Source: Marinobacter sp. ELB17 (GTDB lineage: Bacteria > Pseudomonadota > Gammaproteobacteria > Pseudomonadales > Oleiphilaceae). From it: a DNA stretch of 64,000 bases. The notes below the pieces were generated by a model that ran no database searches, was not told the origin of the DNA, and saw only the letters and a program-made list of their open reading frames with translations. Position numbers and translations under genes: made by a program. This document shows, one piece after another, positions 1 to 9,971 of the stretch; within the stretch, counting starts at the first letter, position 1, and each line of letters starts with the position of its first letter. The stretch lies in NCBI RefSeq assembly GCF_000169375.1, contig NZ_AAXY01000012.1:1-64000 (forward strand), written 5' to 3'.

Positions 1-911
<911 letters not shown>

Positions 912-969
912 CTATAAATCGGACTATAAAGCCATTAAATATTGCTAAAACCGAGGTTATTGGCAGAAT

Positions 970-1467
970 ATGCTTAATAAATCCGAAACCCTGATCGCAC
1001 TGGACAAAACCGACCGAAAAATTTTGGACTATCTGCAAAAAGACGGCTCACTCACTAACCAACAGCTGGCTGACAAAGTCGGGCTATCGCCGTCGCCCTG
1101 CCTGCGCCGGGTGCGTGCGCTGGAGCAAAGCGGCGTGATTGTGCGCACGGCAACCATTCTTAATCACAAAAAACTGGGGCTGGCGCTCACCGCCATCATT
1201 CTGATCGGCATGGACCGGCACACACCGGAACGTTTTGCGGCGTTTGAGGAGGCCGTCAGCGCCTATCCGGAGGTGCTGGAGTGCTACCTGATTACCGGCC
1301 ACGATGCGGACTACATGCTCAAAGTGGTGGTGCCGGATATGGACCATTACCATCACTTTTTGCTGAACCAGATAACCCGCATTGCCGGGGTGAGCGGCGT
1401 GCATTCGAGCTTTGTGCTGCGCCGGGTTCTGGATAACACGGCCCTACCCTTAGGCTATTTGTCCTGA
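970..1467 (+). CDS. Lrp/AsnC family transcriptional regulator
   Basis: A 165-residue leucine-responsive-type regulator. Residues 10-60 form the winged helix-turn-helix (LDKTDRKILDYLQKDG, then QQLADKVGLSPSPCLRRV). The rest is the ligand-binding RAM/AsnC domain, including GHDADYMLKVVV. Length and layout match full-length Lrp family members (about 150-165 residues). It lies divergent to leuA, and local feedback members often regulate adjacent amino-acid genes, so control of leuA is a reasonable inference that the sequence does not prove. It may be a specialised paralogue rather than global Lrp. Confidence 0.92.
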   Translation: MLNKSETLIALDKTDRKILDYLQKDGSLTNQQLADKVGLSPSPCLRRVRALEQSGVIVRTATILNHKKLGLALTAIILIGMDRHTPERFAAFEEAVSAYPEVLECYLITGHDADYMLKVVVPDMDHYHHFLLNQITRIAGVSGVHSSFVLRRVLDNTALPLGYLS

Positions 1468-1612
1468 CGTTGCGGACTGTGCGCCTTTAAGCCCGGGCAA
1501 ACCCAACTTTACCGGGCGGGTGTCTGTACCTGCCTGTTGCGGCTCCGTACAATAGAGCCCATTATTTTTGAGGCTGCGGCCTCTCCATGAATCACTCCTG
1601 ACGGAACCCAAA

Positions 1613-3343
1613 ATGCGAGCCAGCCGTTATCTGATTGCCACCCAGAAAGAAACACCCGCCGACGCCGAGATTATCAGCCACCAGCTGATGCTGCGTGCCG
1701 GTTTGATCCGCAAACTGGCCGCCGGCCTTTATACCTGGCTGCCTATGGGCCTGCGTACCCTGCACAAAGTTGAGCGCATTGTGCGCGAAGAAATGGACCG
1801 CAGCGGCGCGCAAGAACTGCTGATGCCCGCGGTGCAGCCGGCAGAACTGTGGCGGGAATCCGGCCGTTGGGACGAATACGGCGGCGAACTGCTGCGCATG
1901 AACGATCGCCACGGCCGCGAGTTTTGCTTTGGCCCTACCCACGAAGAAGTGATTACCGACCTGATCCGCAACGAGCTGAAAAGCTATAAGCAGCTGCCGG
2001 CCAACTTCTTTCAGATTCAGACAAAATTCCGTGACGAACGTCGCCCCCGTTTTGGCGTGATGCGTGCACGGGAGTTCATCATGAAAGACGCCTATTCATT
2101 TCACATCAATGCTGAATCCCTGGACGAAACTTACCAGCTGATGCACCGCACCTACTGCGCCATATTTGATCGCCTGGGCCTGGATTACCGCCCCGTGCAG
2201 GCTGACTCTGGCGCCATTGGCGGCAGTGGCTCCCAGGAATTTCACGTGTTGGCTTCTTCTGGTGAAGACGCCATCGTGTTCAGCACCGGCAGCGACTACG
2301 CGGCGAATATAGAAAAAGCCGAAGCCGTCGCACCCGCCGGCGAGCGCCCCGCGCCCTCCCAGGCGATGACCGAAGTGGCGACGCCGGGCCAACGGACGAT
2401 TGCCGACATTACCAAGTTCCTGAAAGGAGACGCCACCCAAACCGTGAAAACGCTGCTGGTGAAAGCTGAAGCCGGTGCCGAAGAAGGCAGTGACCCAGGA
2501 TTGGTGGCGCTGATTCTGCGCGGCGACCACACCCTGAATGAGATCAAGGCGGAAAATCTGGCCGGCGTGGCCGACCCGTTGACGATGGCCACGGATGAGG
2601 AAATTCAGCGCGCCACCGGTTGCGAACCTGGCTCGATCGGGCCGGTAAATCTGTCGGTGCCGGTGATTGTCGACCGCAGCGCAGCGCACTTGACGGACTT
2701 TGTCTGCGGCGCCAACAAGAATGACGTGCACCTGACCGGCGTAAACTGGCAACGCGACCTGCCACTGGGCCGGGTGGAAGACTTACGTAACGTGGTGGAA
2801 GGCGACGCCAGCCCCTGTGGCCAGGGCACCCTGGAAATTCGCCGCGGTATTGAAGTGGGCCATATCTTCAAACTGGGCAACAAATACAGCAAGGCGCTGA
2901 ACGCCACGGTGCTGGACGAAAATGGCAAAACCGCCACGATCTACATGGGCTGCTACGGCATTGGCGTGTCGCGGATTGTGGCGGCGTCAATCGAGCAAAA
3001 TCACGATGACCGCGGCATTATATGGCCCGACGCCATCGCGCCCTTCCGGGTTGCCGTGGTGCTTCTGAACGGCCATAAGTCACCAACGGTGGCCGAAGCC
3101 GGTGAAAAGCTCTACCAACAGCTGCAAGAGGCCGGTTACGACGTGCTGCTAGACGACCGCAACGAGCGGCCGGGGGTAAAGTTTGCGGATATGGAGCTGA
3201 CCGGTATTCCCCATCGCTTTGTAGTGTCTGACCGCGGGTTGGAAGCCGGAACTCTGGAATACAAGGGCCGCCGTGATGCCGACAAACAGGATGTTGCTCT
3301 GGCGGATGCGATTAATTTCTTGAAGAGCATTTCACCGTTGTAG
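1613..3343 (+). CDS. proS: Prolyl-tRNA synthetase
   Basis: Cytoplasmic class II aminoacyl-tRNA synthetase charging tRNA-Pro; 576 residues, close to the E. coli enzyme (572). The ATG at 1613 gives [19 protein letters not shown], which aligns with the known N-terminus; an in-frame TTG at 1568 would add 15 unconserved residues. Class II motif 2 is in [17 protein letters not shown] and motif 3 in [11 protein letters not shown]. The bacterial-type editing insertion domain lies between motifs 2 and 3, about residues 225-405. The gene ends at a strong bidirectional terminator facing murB. Confidence 0.98.
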   Translation: MRASRYLIATQKETPADAEIISHQLMLRAGLIRKLAAGLYTWLPMGLRTLHKVERIVREEMDRSGAQELLMPAVQPAELWRESGRWDEYGGELLRMNDRHGREFCFGPTHEEVITDLIRNELKSYKQLPANFFQIQTKFRDERRPRFGVMRAREFIMKDAYSFHINAESLDETYQLMHRTYCAIFDRLGLDYRPVQADSGAIGGSGSQEFHVLASSGEDAIVFSTGSDYAANIEKAEAVAPAGERPAPSQAMTEVATPGQRTIADITKFLKGDATQTVKTLLVKAEAGAEEGSDPGLVALILRGDHTLNEIKAENLAGVADPLTMATDEEIQRATGCEPGSIGPVNLSVPVIVDRSAAHLTDFVCGANKNDVHLTGVNWQRDLPLGRVEDLRNVVEGDASPCGQGTLEIRRGIEVGHIFKLGNKYSKALNATVLDENGKTATIYMGCYGIGVSRIVAASIEQNHDDRGIIWPDAIAPFRVAVVLLNGHKSPTVAEAGEKLYQQLQEAGYDVLLDDRNERPGVKFADMELTGIPHRFVVSDRGLEAGTLEYKGRRDADKQDVALADAINFLKSISPL

Positions 3344-3360
3344 AACCCAAAACGCTTCGT

Positions 3361-3397
3361 AAAAAACCCTGGCCGCGTTCGCGCACCAGGGTTTTTT
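3361..3397. terminator. Bidirectional rho-independent terminator between proS and murB
   Basis: The 12-bp perfect stem AAAAAACCCTGG / CCAGGGTTTTTT encloses a 13-nt loop. Runs of A and T on the two flanks make it work in both directions, as expected between convergent genes. Confidence 0.9.
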
Positions 3398-3411
3398 AAT
3401 GAACGATCGGG

Positions 3412-4452
3412 TCAGTCAATGGCTGGTCGTGTTAGCGGCTCCTGCTCTAGCTCAACACCAAAGCGTGCCTGAACAGACTCGCGAATTTCCTGAGCCAGCG
3501 CTAGCAGCTGTGCACCGCTGCCGCCGCCGTGGTTGATTAACACCAGAGCCTGGCAATTGTGCACACCTACCCATTGATTGCGGTAGCCTTTCCAACTGCA
3601 CTGTTCAATCAGCCAGCCCGCAGCGAGCTTCACGCCCTGACCGTATGGCAGCGGATAAGCCACCAGGTCTGAAAAACGGCTTTTCAGCTGCTCAAACACC
3701 TTTTGGCTGACCACCGGGTTTTTAAAAAAGCTGCCGGCGTTTGGCAGGCGCTGCGGGTCTGGCAGTTTGCGGCGGCGAACGGCCATTACCGCCTCAGCCA
3801 CGCCTTCAGCGTTTAGTTTTGACACGGGCGTGTCGCCAAAGTAAGCCGCCAGCTCGCCGTAACCCAACTGGAAAGGCTGGCTGCGGGACAGGCGCAGATG
3901 CACGTCCAGAATCAGATACCGTTCGGGCTGCTGTTTAAACAGGCTATCACGGTAGGCGAAATTGCACGCTTCTGCACTTAGGGTAACTGGCTTTCCGCTA
4001 CTGCGATCCAGAGCGGTGACACACACCAGCGTATCTGACAACTCCACGCCGTAAGCGCCAATATTTTGTACCGGTGCGGCGCCGCAGGTACCCGGAATCA
4101 GCGCCAGATTTTCGATGCCGCGATAGCCGCTGCGGGCGGCGTACAAGACCGCGTCATGCCAGTTTTCACCAGCACCCAGCACTAGCGTGGCCGCCTCAAT
4201 GCTAATATCACGCCAGTGCCGCCCTGCCAGAGCCATGTGCACAACCAGGCCATCAATGTCGGCGCGGAATACCAGGTTACTGCCACCGCCGACAATCAGC
4301 ACCGGCAGATTTTTTTCATCTGCCCAAGCCAGCGTAGCGCCAACCTGTTCACGATGGGTAATTCGGGCGAAATAGCGGGCATTGGCTGCAATGGCCAGAG
4401 AGTTATGGGGCGTTAAATCTACCCTTTCCCGTATTTCTGGCAGAGTTTTCAC
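3412..4452 (-). CDS. murB: UDP-N-acetylenolpyruvoylglucosamine reductase
   Basis: FAD-dependent reductase making UDP-MurNAc for peptidoglycan. At 346 residues it is the long type I (E. coli-like) form. The start MKTLPEIRERVDLTPHNSL matches the family N-terminus (T-x-x-N-S/T). The FAD-binding loop is VLIVGGGSNLVF near residue 54, the substrate region is LALIPGTCGAAPVQNIGAYG, and the catalytic serine lies in LPNAGSFFKNP. The start overlaps the end of the upstream phosphatase gene by 4 bases (ATGA), so the two are probably translationally coupled. It ends at the shared terminator with proS. Confidence 0.97.
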   Translation of the reverse strand: MKTLPEIRERVDLTPHNSLAIAANARYFARITHREQVGATLAWADEKNLPVLIVGGGSNLVFRADIDGLVVHMALAGRHWRDISIEAATLVLGAGENWHDAVLYAARSGYRGIENLALIPGTCGAAPVQNIGAYGVELSDTLVCVTALDRSSGKPVTLSAEACNFAYRDSLFKQQPERYLILDVHLRLSRSQPFQLGYGELAAYFGDTPVSKLNAEGVAEAVMAVRRRKLPDPQRLPNAGSFFKNPVVSQKVFEQLKSRFSDLVAYPLPYGQGVKLAAGWLIEQCSWKGYRNQWVGVHNCQALVLINHGGGSGAQLLALAQEIRESVQARFGVELEQEPLTRPAID

Positions 4453-4928
4453 CCCAGTTTCCCGCGAATGTCATTCAGCAGACCTTCACCGGCTTGGTGG
4501 ATCAGTTCGAGCACGTGTTGAAAACCATCGTCTTCACCGAAGTACGGATCTGGCACTTCCTGATCGTCAAAATCAGCAAAGTCCAGGAACAGCCGTGGCA
4601 CGGTGCCGCCGTTCTGATGCCAAATTTCTTTCACGTCTGCCAGATTCTGGCGGTCCATCACTAATACATAGTCAAAACTGCCCAGGTCTTCGACCTCGAA
4701 CTGACGCGCTCTCAGGCCGCTGATATCAATACCGATTCGACCGGCCGCGGTCACCGCGCGCTGATCCGGGCCTTTGCCAATATGCCAGTCACCGGTACCG
4801 CAAGAATCAATACGTACCTGCTGTTCAAGACCGGCGGCCGCTACCTGTTTGCGAAACACGCCTTCGGCGGTGGGTGAGCGGCAAATGTTACCCAGACACA
4901 CAAATAAAACGCTAACAGAGGCTGCCAT
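4449..4928 (-). CDS. Low-molecular-weight protein-tyrosine phosphatase
   Basis: A 159-residue cytoplasmic phosphatase. The active-site loop CLGNICRSP (CX5R; Cys11, Arg17) is at the N-terminus and the general-acid motif DPYF is in the last third, both diagnostic of the family. The family dephosphorylates tyrosine, and in some species arginine, on proteins including envelope polysaccharide kinases. No kinase partner is visible here. Its ATG overlaps the kdsB stop by one base (TAATG), and its end overlaps murB by 4 bases. The same order kdsB-phosphatase-murB is known in Pseudomonas. Confidence 0.94.
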   Translation of the reverse strand: MAASVSVLFVCLGNICRSPTAEGVFRKQVAAAGLEQQVRIDSCGTGDWHIGKGPDQRAVTAAGRIGIDISGLRARQFEVEDLGSFDYVLVMDRQNLADVKEIWHQNGGTVPRLFLDFADFDDQEVPDPYFGEDDGFQHVLELIHQAGEGLLNDIRGKLG

Positions 4929-5737
4929 TAATTTGTCTCCTGCTTGTTCAAAAAAGCCCTTACCCGTTGCAGATCCGCTTCGGTGTCTACCCCGGCTGGC
5001 GGACTGACGGCCGCCAAATCGACATGAATGCGAGCGCCGTTATAAAGCGCACGCAGCTGTTCCAACGCTTCAACCTGTTCGGCGGGCGCCGGTGGCCAGC
5101 ACACAAAATCGGCCAGTACGCCGGCGCGATAACCATAAATGCCGATGTGGCGAAAATAACCAAAATTGTCCGGCAGATCCCGATTTACAGTGCGGTCTGC
5201 CCCGACCGCCGTAGCCGCGGCCCAGCCATCGCGATACCAGGGTATGGGCGCGCGGCTGAAATAATGTGCCATCCCCTGCTGGTCGAAAACCACTTTCACC
5301 ACGTTGGGATTAAACACCGACTCAGTGTCGTGAATACGCTCGCACAGAGTGGCAATGGCCGCTTCGGGGTGCAAGTCCAGATTGTCTGCCACCTGATTAA
5401 TCAACACGCTGGGGATCAGTGGTTCATCCCCTTGTACATTGATTACCCGGTGGTCTTCGTCCAAATTCAAGGCCCGTGCCACTTCAGCCAGACGGTCGGT
5501 ACCGCTGACATGACCGGCCAAGGTCATGACGACTTCGGCGCCAAAGCGCTCACAGGCTTGCTGCACCCGCGCGTCGTCGGTGGCAATCACCACTCGCCCG
5601 GCACGGCTTTCCTGCGCCCGCTGCCACACATGCTGAATCATCGGCTGGCCGCCAATGTCTGCCAAGGGTTTGCCCGGCAAGCGGCTTGAGCCGAAGCGCG
5701 CGGGAATCACGACGGTAAAGGGCGTGGTAAAGGACAT
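4928..5737 (-). CDS. kdsB: 3-deoxy-manno-octulosonate cytidylyltransferase (CMP-Kdo synthetase)
   Basis: Activates Kdo with CTP for the lipopolysaccharide inner core. The 269 residues begin with [20 protein letters not shown], the nucleotide-binding signature of the family. VVIATDD and [10 protein letters not shown], a metal/CTP site, follow. Length is slightly above the E. coli enzyme (248), with an extra C-terminal segment of about 15 residues. It lies in a tight operon between the Trm112-like gene and the phosphatase. Confidence 0.97.
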   Translation of the reverse strand: MSFTTPFTVVIPARFGSSRLPGKPLADIGGQPMIQHVWQRAQESRAGRVVIATDDARVQQACERFGAEVVMTLAGHVSGTDRLAEVARALNLDEDHRVINVQGDEPLIPSVLINQVADNLDLHPEAAIATLCERIHDTESVFNPNVVKVVFDQQGMAHYFSRAPIPWYRDGWAAATAVGADRTVNRDLPDNFGYFRHIGIYGYRAGVLADFVCWPPAPAEQVEALEQLRALYNGARIHVDLAAVSPPAGVDTEADLQRVRAFLNKQETN

Positions 5738-5751
5738 GAATGGCTCCTCGC

Positions 5752-5940
5752 TCAGCTTTTGTGCAGGCGCTCATCGGTGCTCAGGGTGCGGGCTTCGGTG
5801 GCCAGCATCACCGGAATACCTTCGCGCAAGGGAAACGCCATGGCGTCCTGATAGCACAACAGTTCGGTTTTTTCGTCGTTAAGCTTAAGCTCGCCTTTAC
5901 ACACCGGGCACGCCAGCAGTGCCAGCAGTTTTTTATCCAT
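5752..5940 (-). CDS. Trm112-like zinc-ribbon protein (YcaR family)
   Basis: A 62-residue protein with start [18 protein letters not shown]; an in-frame upstream ATG at 5964 would add eight unconserved residues. Only one CPVC pair is present, as in proteobacterial YcaR. The second pair of the classic Trm112 ribbon is degenerate ([20 protein letters not shown]). Family members co-occur with lpxK and kdsB, and their bacterial function is not settled. The start region overlaps the lpxK stop by 8 bases. Confidence 0.9.
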   Translation of the reverse strand: MDKKLLALLACPVCKGELKLNDEKTELLCYQDAMAFPLREGIPVMLATEARTLSTDERLHKS

Positions 5941-7018
5941 GATGATGGTCTCGTTCTGTTGCAACGGAAGCAGCCGCCAGCGGGCCGCTTTTATTCGGGT
6001 GCAGCTGGCGCCAACGGGCCAACTGGCTCAGCAGCCGGCGGCCAAATTCGGCGGGCAGCTGGGCTTCAATCATCAGAGCGTAACCGTTGTCGGGTGCAAA
6101 ATCCTGGCACTTCACCGCATCTTTGGCGGTCATTACCAACCATTCACCAGCGTCGGTTTTCAGGTCGCCCGGTTTAAAACGGTGATGGTCGGCAAAAGCC
6201 CGCGGCCTTACCTCTGCGCCCAAGGCGCTGAGGGTGGCAAAAAATCGCGCCGGGTTCCCGATACCCGCCACCGCCAGCAGCTTTTGTCCCGCCAGCTTTG
6301 TCAGCGGTACCTGCGCACCGCTGGCCAGGTGCAGAAGATGCATCGGGCTAAGATTCATGGTGTAGATTGCCCTGTGTTGCACGCCGGCAAATTGGCTGTG
6401 GCGGCGAACGTGCGCTCCGGTAGAGCCATTAAGAATAATATAATCGACCGAGTTCAGCCGTTCTGCCGGCTCCCGTAGCGGCCCCACAGGAATGCTAGCG
6501 CCATTGCCCAAGCCGCGGCTGGCGTCGAATACGGCCAGTTCTATGTCACGGGGCAGAGCGTAGTGCTGAAGACCGTCATCGCACACCAGAACATCGCCCA
6601 ATTTCTGATCAATGGCGTAGTGCGCTGCGCGCAGCCGTTGCGGATCTACCACCACCGGGCAGCCAGTGGCCCGTGCCAGCATAACGGGTTCATCACCGGC
6701 AATGCTGGCGTTGCTATCGGCATTCACAAAAAGCGGGTATTGCCCGGACTTACCACCGTAACCGCGGCTAAGAATGACCGGATGCCAGCCGGCGTTGCGC
6801 ATTTGCGTTACCAGCCAGGCCGTAAGCGGCGATTTACCGGTGCCACCGGCTGTAATATTACCCACTACCACCACCGGAGCCGTTAACGCCGGGGCCCGAT
6901 CTTTCAACGCTTTGCGCCTGCGCGATGAAGCAATGCGCCGGTACAGCCAGGCCAGTGGCGCCAGAAATCCCAGCGGGCGATTTTGGCTATACCACAACCG
7001 ATCTACCAGCGAACTCAT
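5933..7018 (-). CDS. lpxK: Tetraacyldisaccharide 4'-kinase
   Basis: Inner-membrane-associated kinase that phosphorylates the 4' position of the lipid A precursor. It has 361 residues, slightly longer than E. coli LpxK (328). The N-terminal amphipathic membrane anchor ([20 protein letters not shown]) is followed by the P-loop [17 protein letters not shown] near residue 53. [14 protein letters not shown] carries the catalytic-site Asp-Asp. It sits directly downstream of msbA (16-base gap), the classic lipid A synthesis/export pairing. Confidence 0.96.
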   Translation of the reverse strand: MSSLVDRLWYSQNRPLGFLAPLAWLYRRIASSRRRKALKDRAPALTAPVVVVGNITAGGTGKSPLTAWLVTQMRNAGWHPVILSRGYGGKSGQYPLFVNADSNASIAGDEPVMLARATGCPVVVDPQRLRAAHYAIDQKLGDVLVCDDGLQHYALPRDIELAVFDASRGLGNGASIPVGPLREPAERLNSVDYIILNGSTGAHVRRHSQFAGVQHRAIYTMNLSPMHLLHLASGAQVPLTKLAGQKLLAVAGIGNPARFFATLSALGAEVRPRAFADHHRFKPGDLKTDAGEWLVMTAKDAVKCQDFAPDNGYALMIEAQLPAEFGRRLLSQLARWRQLHPNKSGPLAAASVATERDHHHG

Positions 7019-7034
7019 ACCCGATTACCGCTGG

Positions 7035-8849
7035 TCATGCGTGCTCGCTGAACTGCATCTGATGCAGTTGGGCATAGGCGCCGCCCTGGTCCAGCAACTC
7101 CTGATGGCGGCCGGATTCCACTATGCGGCCATTGTCCATCACCAGTATGCGATCGGCGTTTTCAATGGTCGACAGGCGGTGAGCAATCACCAAGGTGGTG
7201 CGGCCTTTCATCACCGTTTCCATAGCATTCTGGATGTAGCGCTCAGATTCGGTATCCAGCGCCGATGTGGCTTCGTCCAAAATCAGAATAGGGGCGTCTT
7301 TTAGCAGCGCCCGGGCAATGGCCAGACGCTGGCGCTGGCCCCCGGAAAGCATAACGCCGTTGTCGCCAATCATGGTATTCAGGCCCTCGGGCATGCGGTC
7401 GATAAATTCCAGAGCGTGCGCTTTGCCGGCGGCTTCACGGATGGCCTCGGGGCTGCAATCGCGCAGCGCGCCGTAGGCAATGTTCGCTGCAATCGTATCG
7501 TTGAACAGGACTACGCTCTGCGTAACCAGTGCAATCTGAGCGCGCAGGGCCTGCAGCGTAAAGTCTTCCAACAAATGGCCATCAATACGGATTTCGCCGT
7601 CGGTGTAATCGTAAAATCGCGGCAACAGGCTCACCAGCGTGGATTTGCCACTGCCACTGCGACCGACCAGGGCAACGCTCTGCCCCGCTGGAACCGTCAG
7701 TGAAATATTGTTTAACACCTTGTCGAGCTGGTCGCGATAGCTAAAGCCCACGTCACGAAATTCGATGTCGCCTTTAACCCGCTGCGGGGCAAAGATGCCG
7801 GAATCCGGCTCCGGGCGTTCGTCCAGGGTTTCAAACACATCGTAGGCTGCCGCAAGGCCCTTCTGGATTTTTGAATGCACGGAAGTCACTTGGCGAATAG
7901 GCTTGGCCATGGTTGTTGCTGCGGTAATAAAGGCGACTAATTGACCGGTACTCATTTCGCCGCGAATCGTCGGCGACAACATGGTCCACACCAGCGCCGC
8001 AATCGCAATTGCCACCAGAACCTGAATCACAGGCACGCTGATGGCCTGGGTAGATGACATCTTCAAGCTTTGCTTCAGATTGCTTTCGCTGACCTTCTGA
8101 AAACGCTTGCGTTCGAAGTCTTCACCGCCAAAGGTGCGCACCACCCGATAACCGCTGATCGATTCCGACGCAACGTGGGTAATGTCGCCCATGGAGCCCT
8201 GAATGCGTTTGCTGATTTTACGGAAGCGCTTGCTGGCGTAGCTGACCACCGCTCCGATCAGCGGCCCTACCGCCAGAAATACCAGCGTGAGTTTCCAGTT
8301 GGTGTAGAGCATATAGCCCATCAGCCCGACAATGGTCAGGCCCTCACGGAGAGTAATGGTGATAGCGTCGGTAGCGGCTTCAGCCACTTGTTCCACGTTA
8401 AAGGTCAGCTTCGACACCAATCGGCCGGCCGCGTTGTCATCAAAGTAGCGCGACGGCAAGGTTAGCATGCAGTCAAAGACATCGGTGCGCAGGGCATTGA
8501 TGACGTTACGACCCACGTAACTGATGAAATATTGGCTCATGAAGGTGCCCAGGCCACGAAACGCAAACACCCCGACAATCAGCAGAGTTAAAATCAGCCG
8601 ATTCTGATCGGTCGGATTTTCAATGGCCTTGATGACGTATTCCATGGCCGCCGCCATGCCGGTCGACGCCGCGGCGTAGATAACGTTGCCGATTATCGCC
8701 AGGGTAAACGCTATCCAAAAAGGTTTCACATAGCGTAAAAGGCGCTTGTAGGTGTGCCAACTGCCCTCTGGCATCTTACCCGGGCTTTCATGCTCTGGGC
8801 CTGGGGAGATTTTTGGGATTGTCGGGCCTGGTGAACTTGCTGCACTCAC
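7035..8849 (-). CDS. msbA: Lipid A export ABC transporter, fused permease/ATPase
   Basis: Flips lipid A-core across the inner membrane. The 604 residues comprise a hydrophilic N-terminal extension of about 35 residues, a six-helix ABC exporter domain (about 40-335) and an ATPase domain. The ATPase carries Walker A LVGRSGSGKSTLVSL, signature LSGGQRQRLAIARALL, Walker B LILDEATSALD and the switch histidine in VIAHRLSTIE. The stop lies 16 bases from lpxK, and the start overlaps the exbD end by 4 bases, so the whole run exbB-exbD-msbA-lpxK-... is probably one transcript. Confidence 0.97.
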   Translation of the reverse strand: MSAASSPGPTIPKISPGPEHESPGKMPEGSWHTYKRLLRYVKPFWIAFTLAIIGNVIYAAASTGMAAAMEYVIKAIENPTDQNRLILTLLIVGVFAFRGLGTFMSQYFISYVGRNVINALRTDVFDCMLTLPSRYFDDNAAGRLVSKLTFNVEQVAEAATDAITITLREGLTIVGLMGYMLYTNWKLTLVFLAVGPLIGAVVSYASKRFRKISKRIQGSMGDITHVASESISGYRVVRTFGGEDFERKRFQKVSESNLKQSLKMSSTQAISVPVIQVLVAIAIAALVWTMLSPTIRGEMSTGQLVAFITAATTMAKPIRQVTSVHSKIQKGLAAAYDVFETLDERPEPDSGIFAPQRVKGDIEFRDVGFSYRDQLDKVLNNISLTVPAGQSVALVGRSGSGKSTLVSLLPRFYDYTDGEIRIDGHLLEDFTLQALRAQIALVTQSVVLFNDTIAANIAYGALRDCSPEAIREAAGKAHALEFIDRMPEGLNTMIGDNGVMLSGGQRQRLAIARALLKDAPILILDEATSALDTESERYIQNAMETVMKGRTTLVIAHRLSTIENADRILVMDNGRIVESGRHQELLDQGGAYAQLHQMQFSEHA

Positions 8850-9271
8850 GGGGATTGGGCCTCACGTTCGGTGGTAATGCTGAGTTTGGCGAAACCCAGG
8901 CGACCGGCCGCATCCATCGCCCGCACCACAAACTCGTGGGGAGTTCGGGCATCGGCGGTGATGATGAACGGCAATGATGTGTCTGCGTCGGCCAACTCCC
9001 GAATGCCTCGCTCCAGCGTTTTGCGGCGATTGTTCACCAGCGGTTTGCCGTTCAGCAGGTACTGGCCATCGGCGCTAATCACCACATCAATCTGTTCCAC
9101 TTCTGCCGGCGGCGCCGGATTACCGCTGGCTTGCGGCAATTCCACCTGAAGATGACTTTCCCGGGTGAACGTTGTCGATACCATAAAAAAAATCAACAAC
9201 AAAAACACCACATCGATCAGCGGTGTCAGGTCCATAGCCACGTGCTGGCTGCGCTGGCGCTTGAACTTCAC
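8846..9271 (-). CDS. exbD: ExbD/TolR family proton-channel accessory protein
   Basis: 141 residues with one membrane helix (DLTPLIDVVFLLLIFFMVST, about residues 15-35). The conserved proton-pathway Asp lies in PLIDVVFLLL, and the rest is a periplasmic domain. With ExbB it forms the proton-driven motor that energises TonB- or Tol-type systems. No tonB gene is adjacent. The position between msbA and exbB is the same as in the Pseudomonas lpxK locus, so a role tied to envelope assembly is possible but is inference only. Confidence 0.93.
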   Translation of the reverse strand: MKFKRQRSQHVAMDLTPLIDVVFLLLIFFMVSTTFTRESHLQVELPQASGNPAPPAEVEQIDVVISADGQYLLNGKPLVNNRRKTLERGIRELADADTSLPFIITADARTPHEFVVRAMDAAGRLGFAKLSITTEREAQSP

Positions 9272-9276
9272 TGGGC

Positions 9277-9921
9277 TCAGGCTCCTTTTACGTCAATTTC
9301 GCGGTCGCCGTGTACCACTTCCACCAGTTTGATGGCCTCTTGCTCCATGTTTATCACCAGGGCGTCTACCCGGCGGATAAAATAGCGATGGGCAATCAAC
9401 GCGGGAATGGCCACACTGAGGCCAGAGGCTGTTGTTATCAGGGCCTCAGAAATACCGCCAGCCAGATTGCCAGCATTGCCCACACCGGCCAACTGAATTT
9501 CCGCAAACACTTTGATCATGCCGATGACCGTGCCCAAAAGGCCCAGCAACGGCGTTATGGTTGCAACGGTGCCCAGTGGGTTCAGAAACCGCTCGAGCTG
9601 GTGAACCACCTGACTGGCTTCGTGCTCGATGCTTTCTTTCATTACCTCACGGCCGTGCTTGGCGTTCAGCAAACCGCTGGCAAGCACACGCCCCATAGGT
9701 GACGACGCTTGCAGGGTTTTCAGACGCTTGCCGTTCAGCTCTTTTTTCTTGATCCAACGCCACAGCTCGTTCAGCACCTCTGGCGGCGCGATCCGGCTGT
9801 CACGCAGACTCCAGAAACGTTCAAGGATGATGGCCAATGCCAACACAGAACAAAACAGTATGGGCATCATCAAAATGCCACCGGCTTTTAAAAGCTCGAA
9901 CACGCTCGGTCTCCTGGTCAA
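9277..9921 (-). CDS. exbB: ExbB/TolQ/MotA family proton channel protein
   Basis: 214 residues. The first membrane helix is at GGILMMPILFCSVLALAIIL. A cytoplasmic segment and two further helices follow (VATITPLLGLLGTVIGMIKVF and EALITTASGLSVAIPALIAHRYF), which carry the family's conserved channel Thr and the GLLGTV motif. It pairs with exbD (5-base gap). This is the short TolQ-like form without the periplasmic extension of some ExbB proteins. Confidence 0.94.
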   Translation of the reverse strand: MTRRPSVFELLKAGGILMMPILFCSVLALAIILERFWSLRDSRIAPPEVLNELWRWIKKKELNGKRLKTLQASSPMGRVLASGLLNAKHGREVMKESIEHEASQVVHQLERFLNPLGTVATITPLLGLLGTVIGMIKVFAEIQLAGVGNAGNLAGGISEALITTASGLSVAIPALIAHRYFIRRVDALVINMEQEAIKLVEVVHGDREIDVKGA

Positions 9922-9971
9922 TTACAAGCCGCGCTACTTTAGCATAGCTGTCGGCATTTTTAGCATAGCGA

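Noticed and set aside
2096-2752. 218-codon open frame antisense to proS
   Set aside because: A long frame opposite a highly conserved GC-rich gene; Gly/Ala/His-rich translation without family features.
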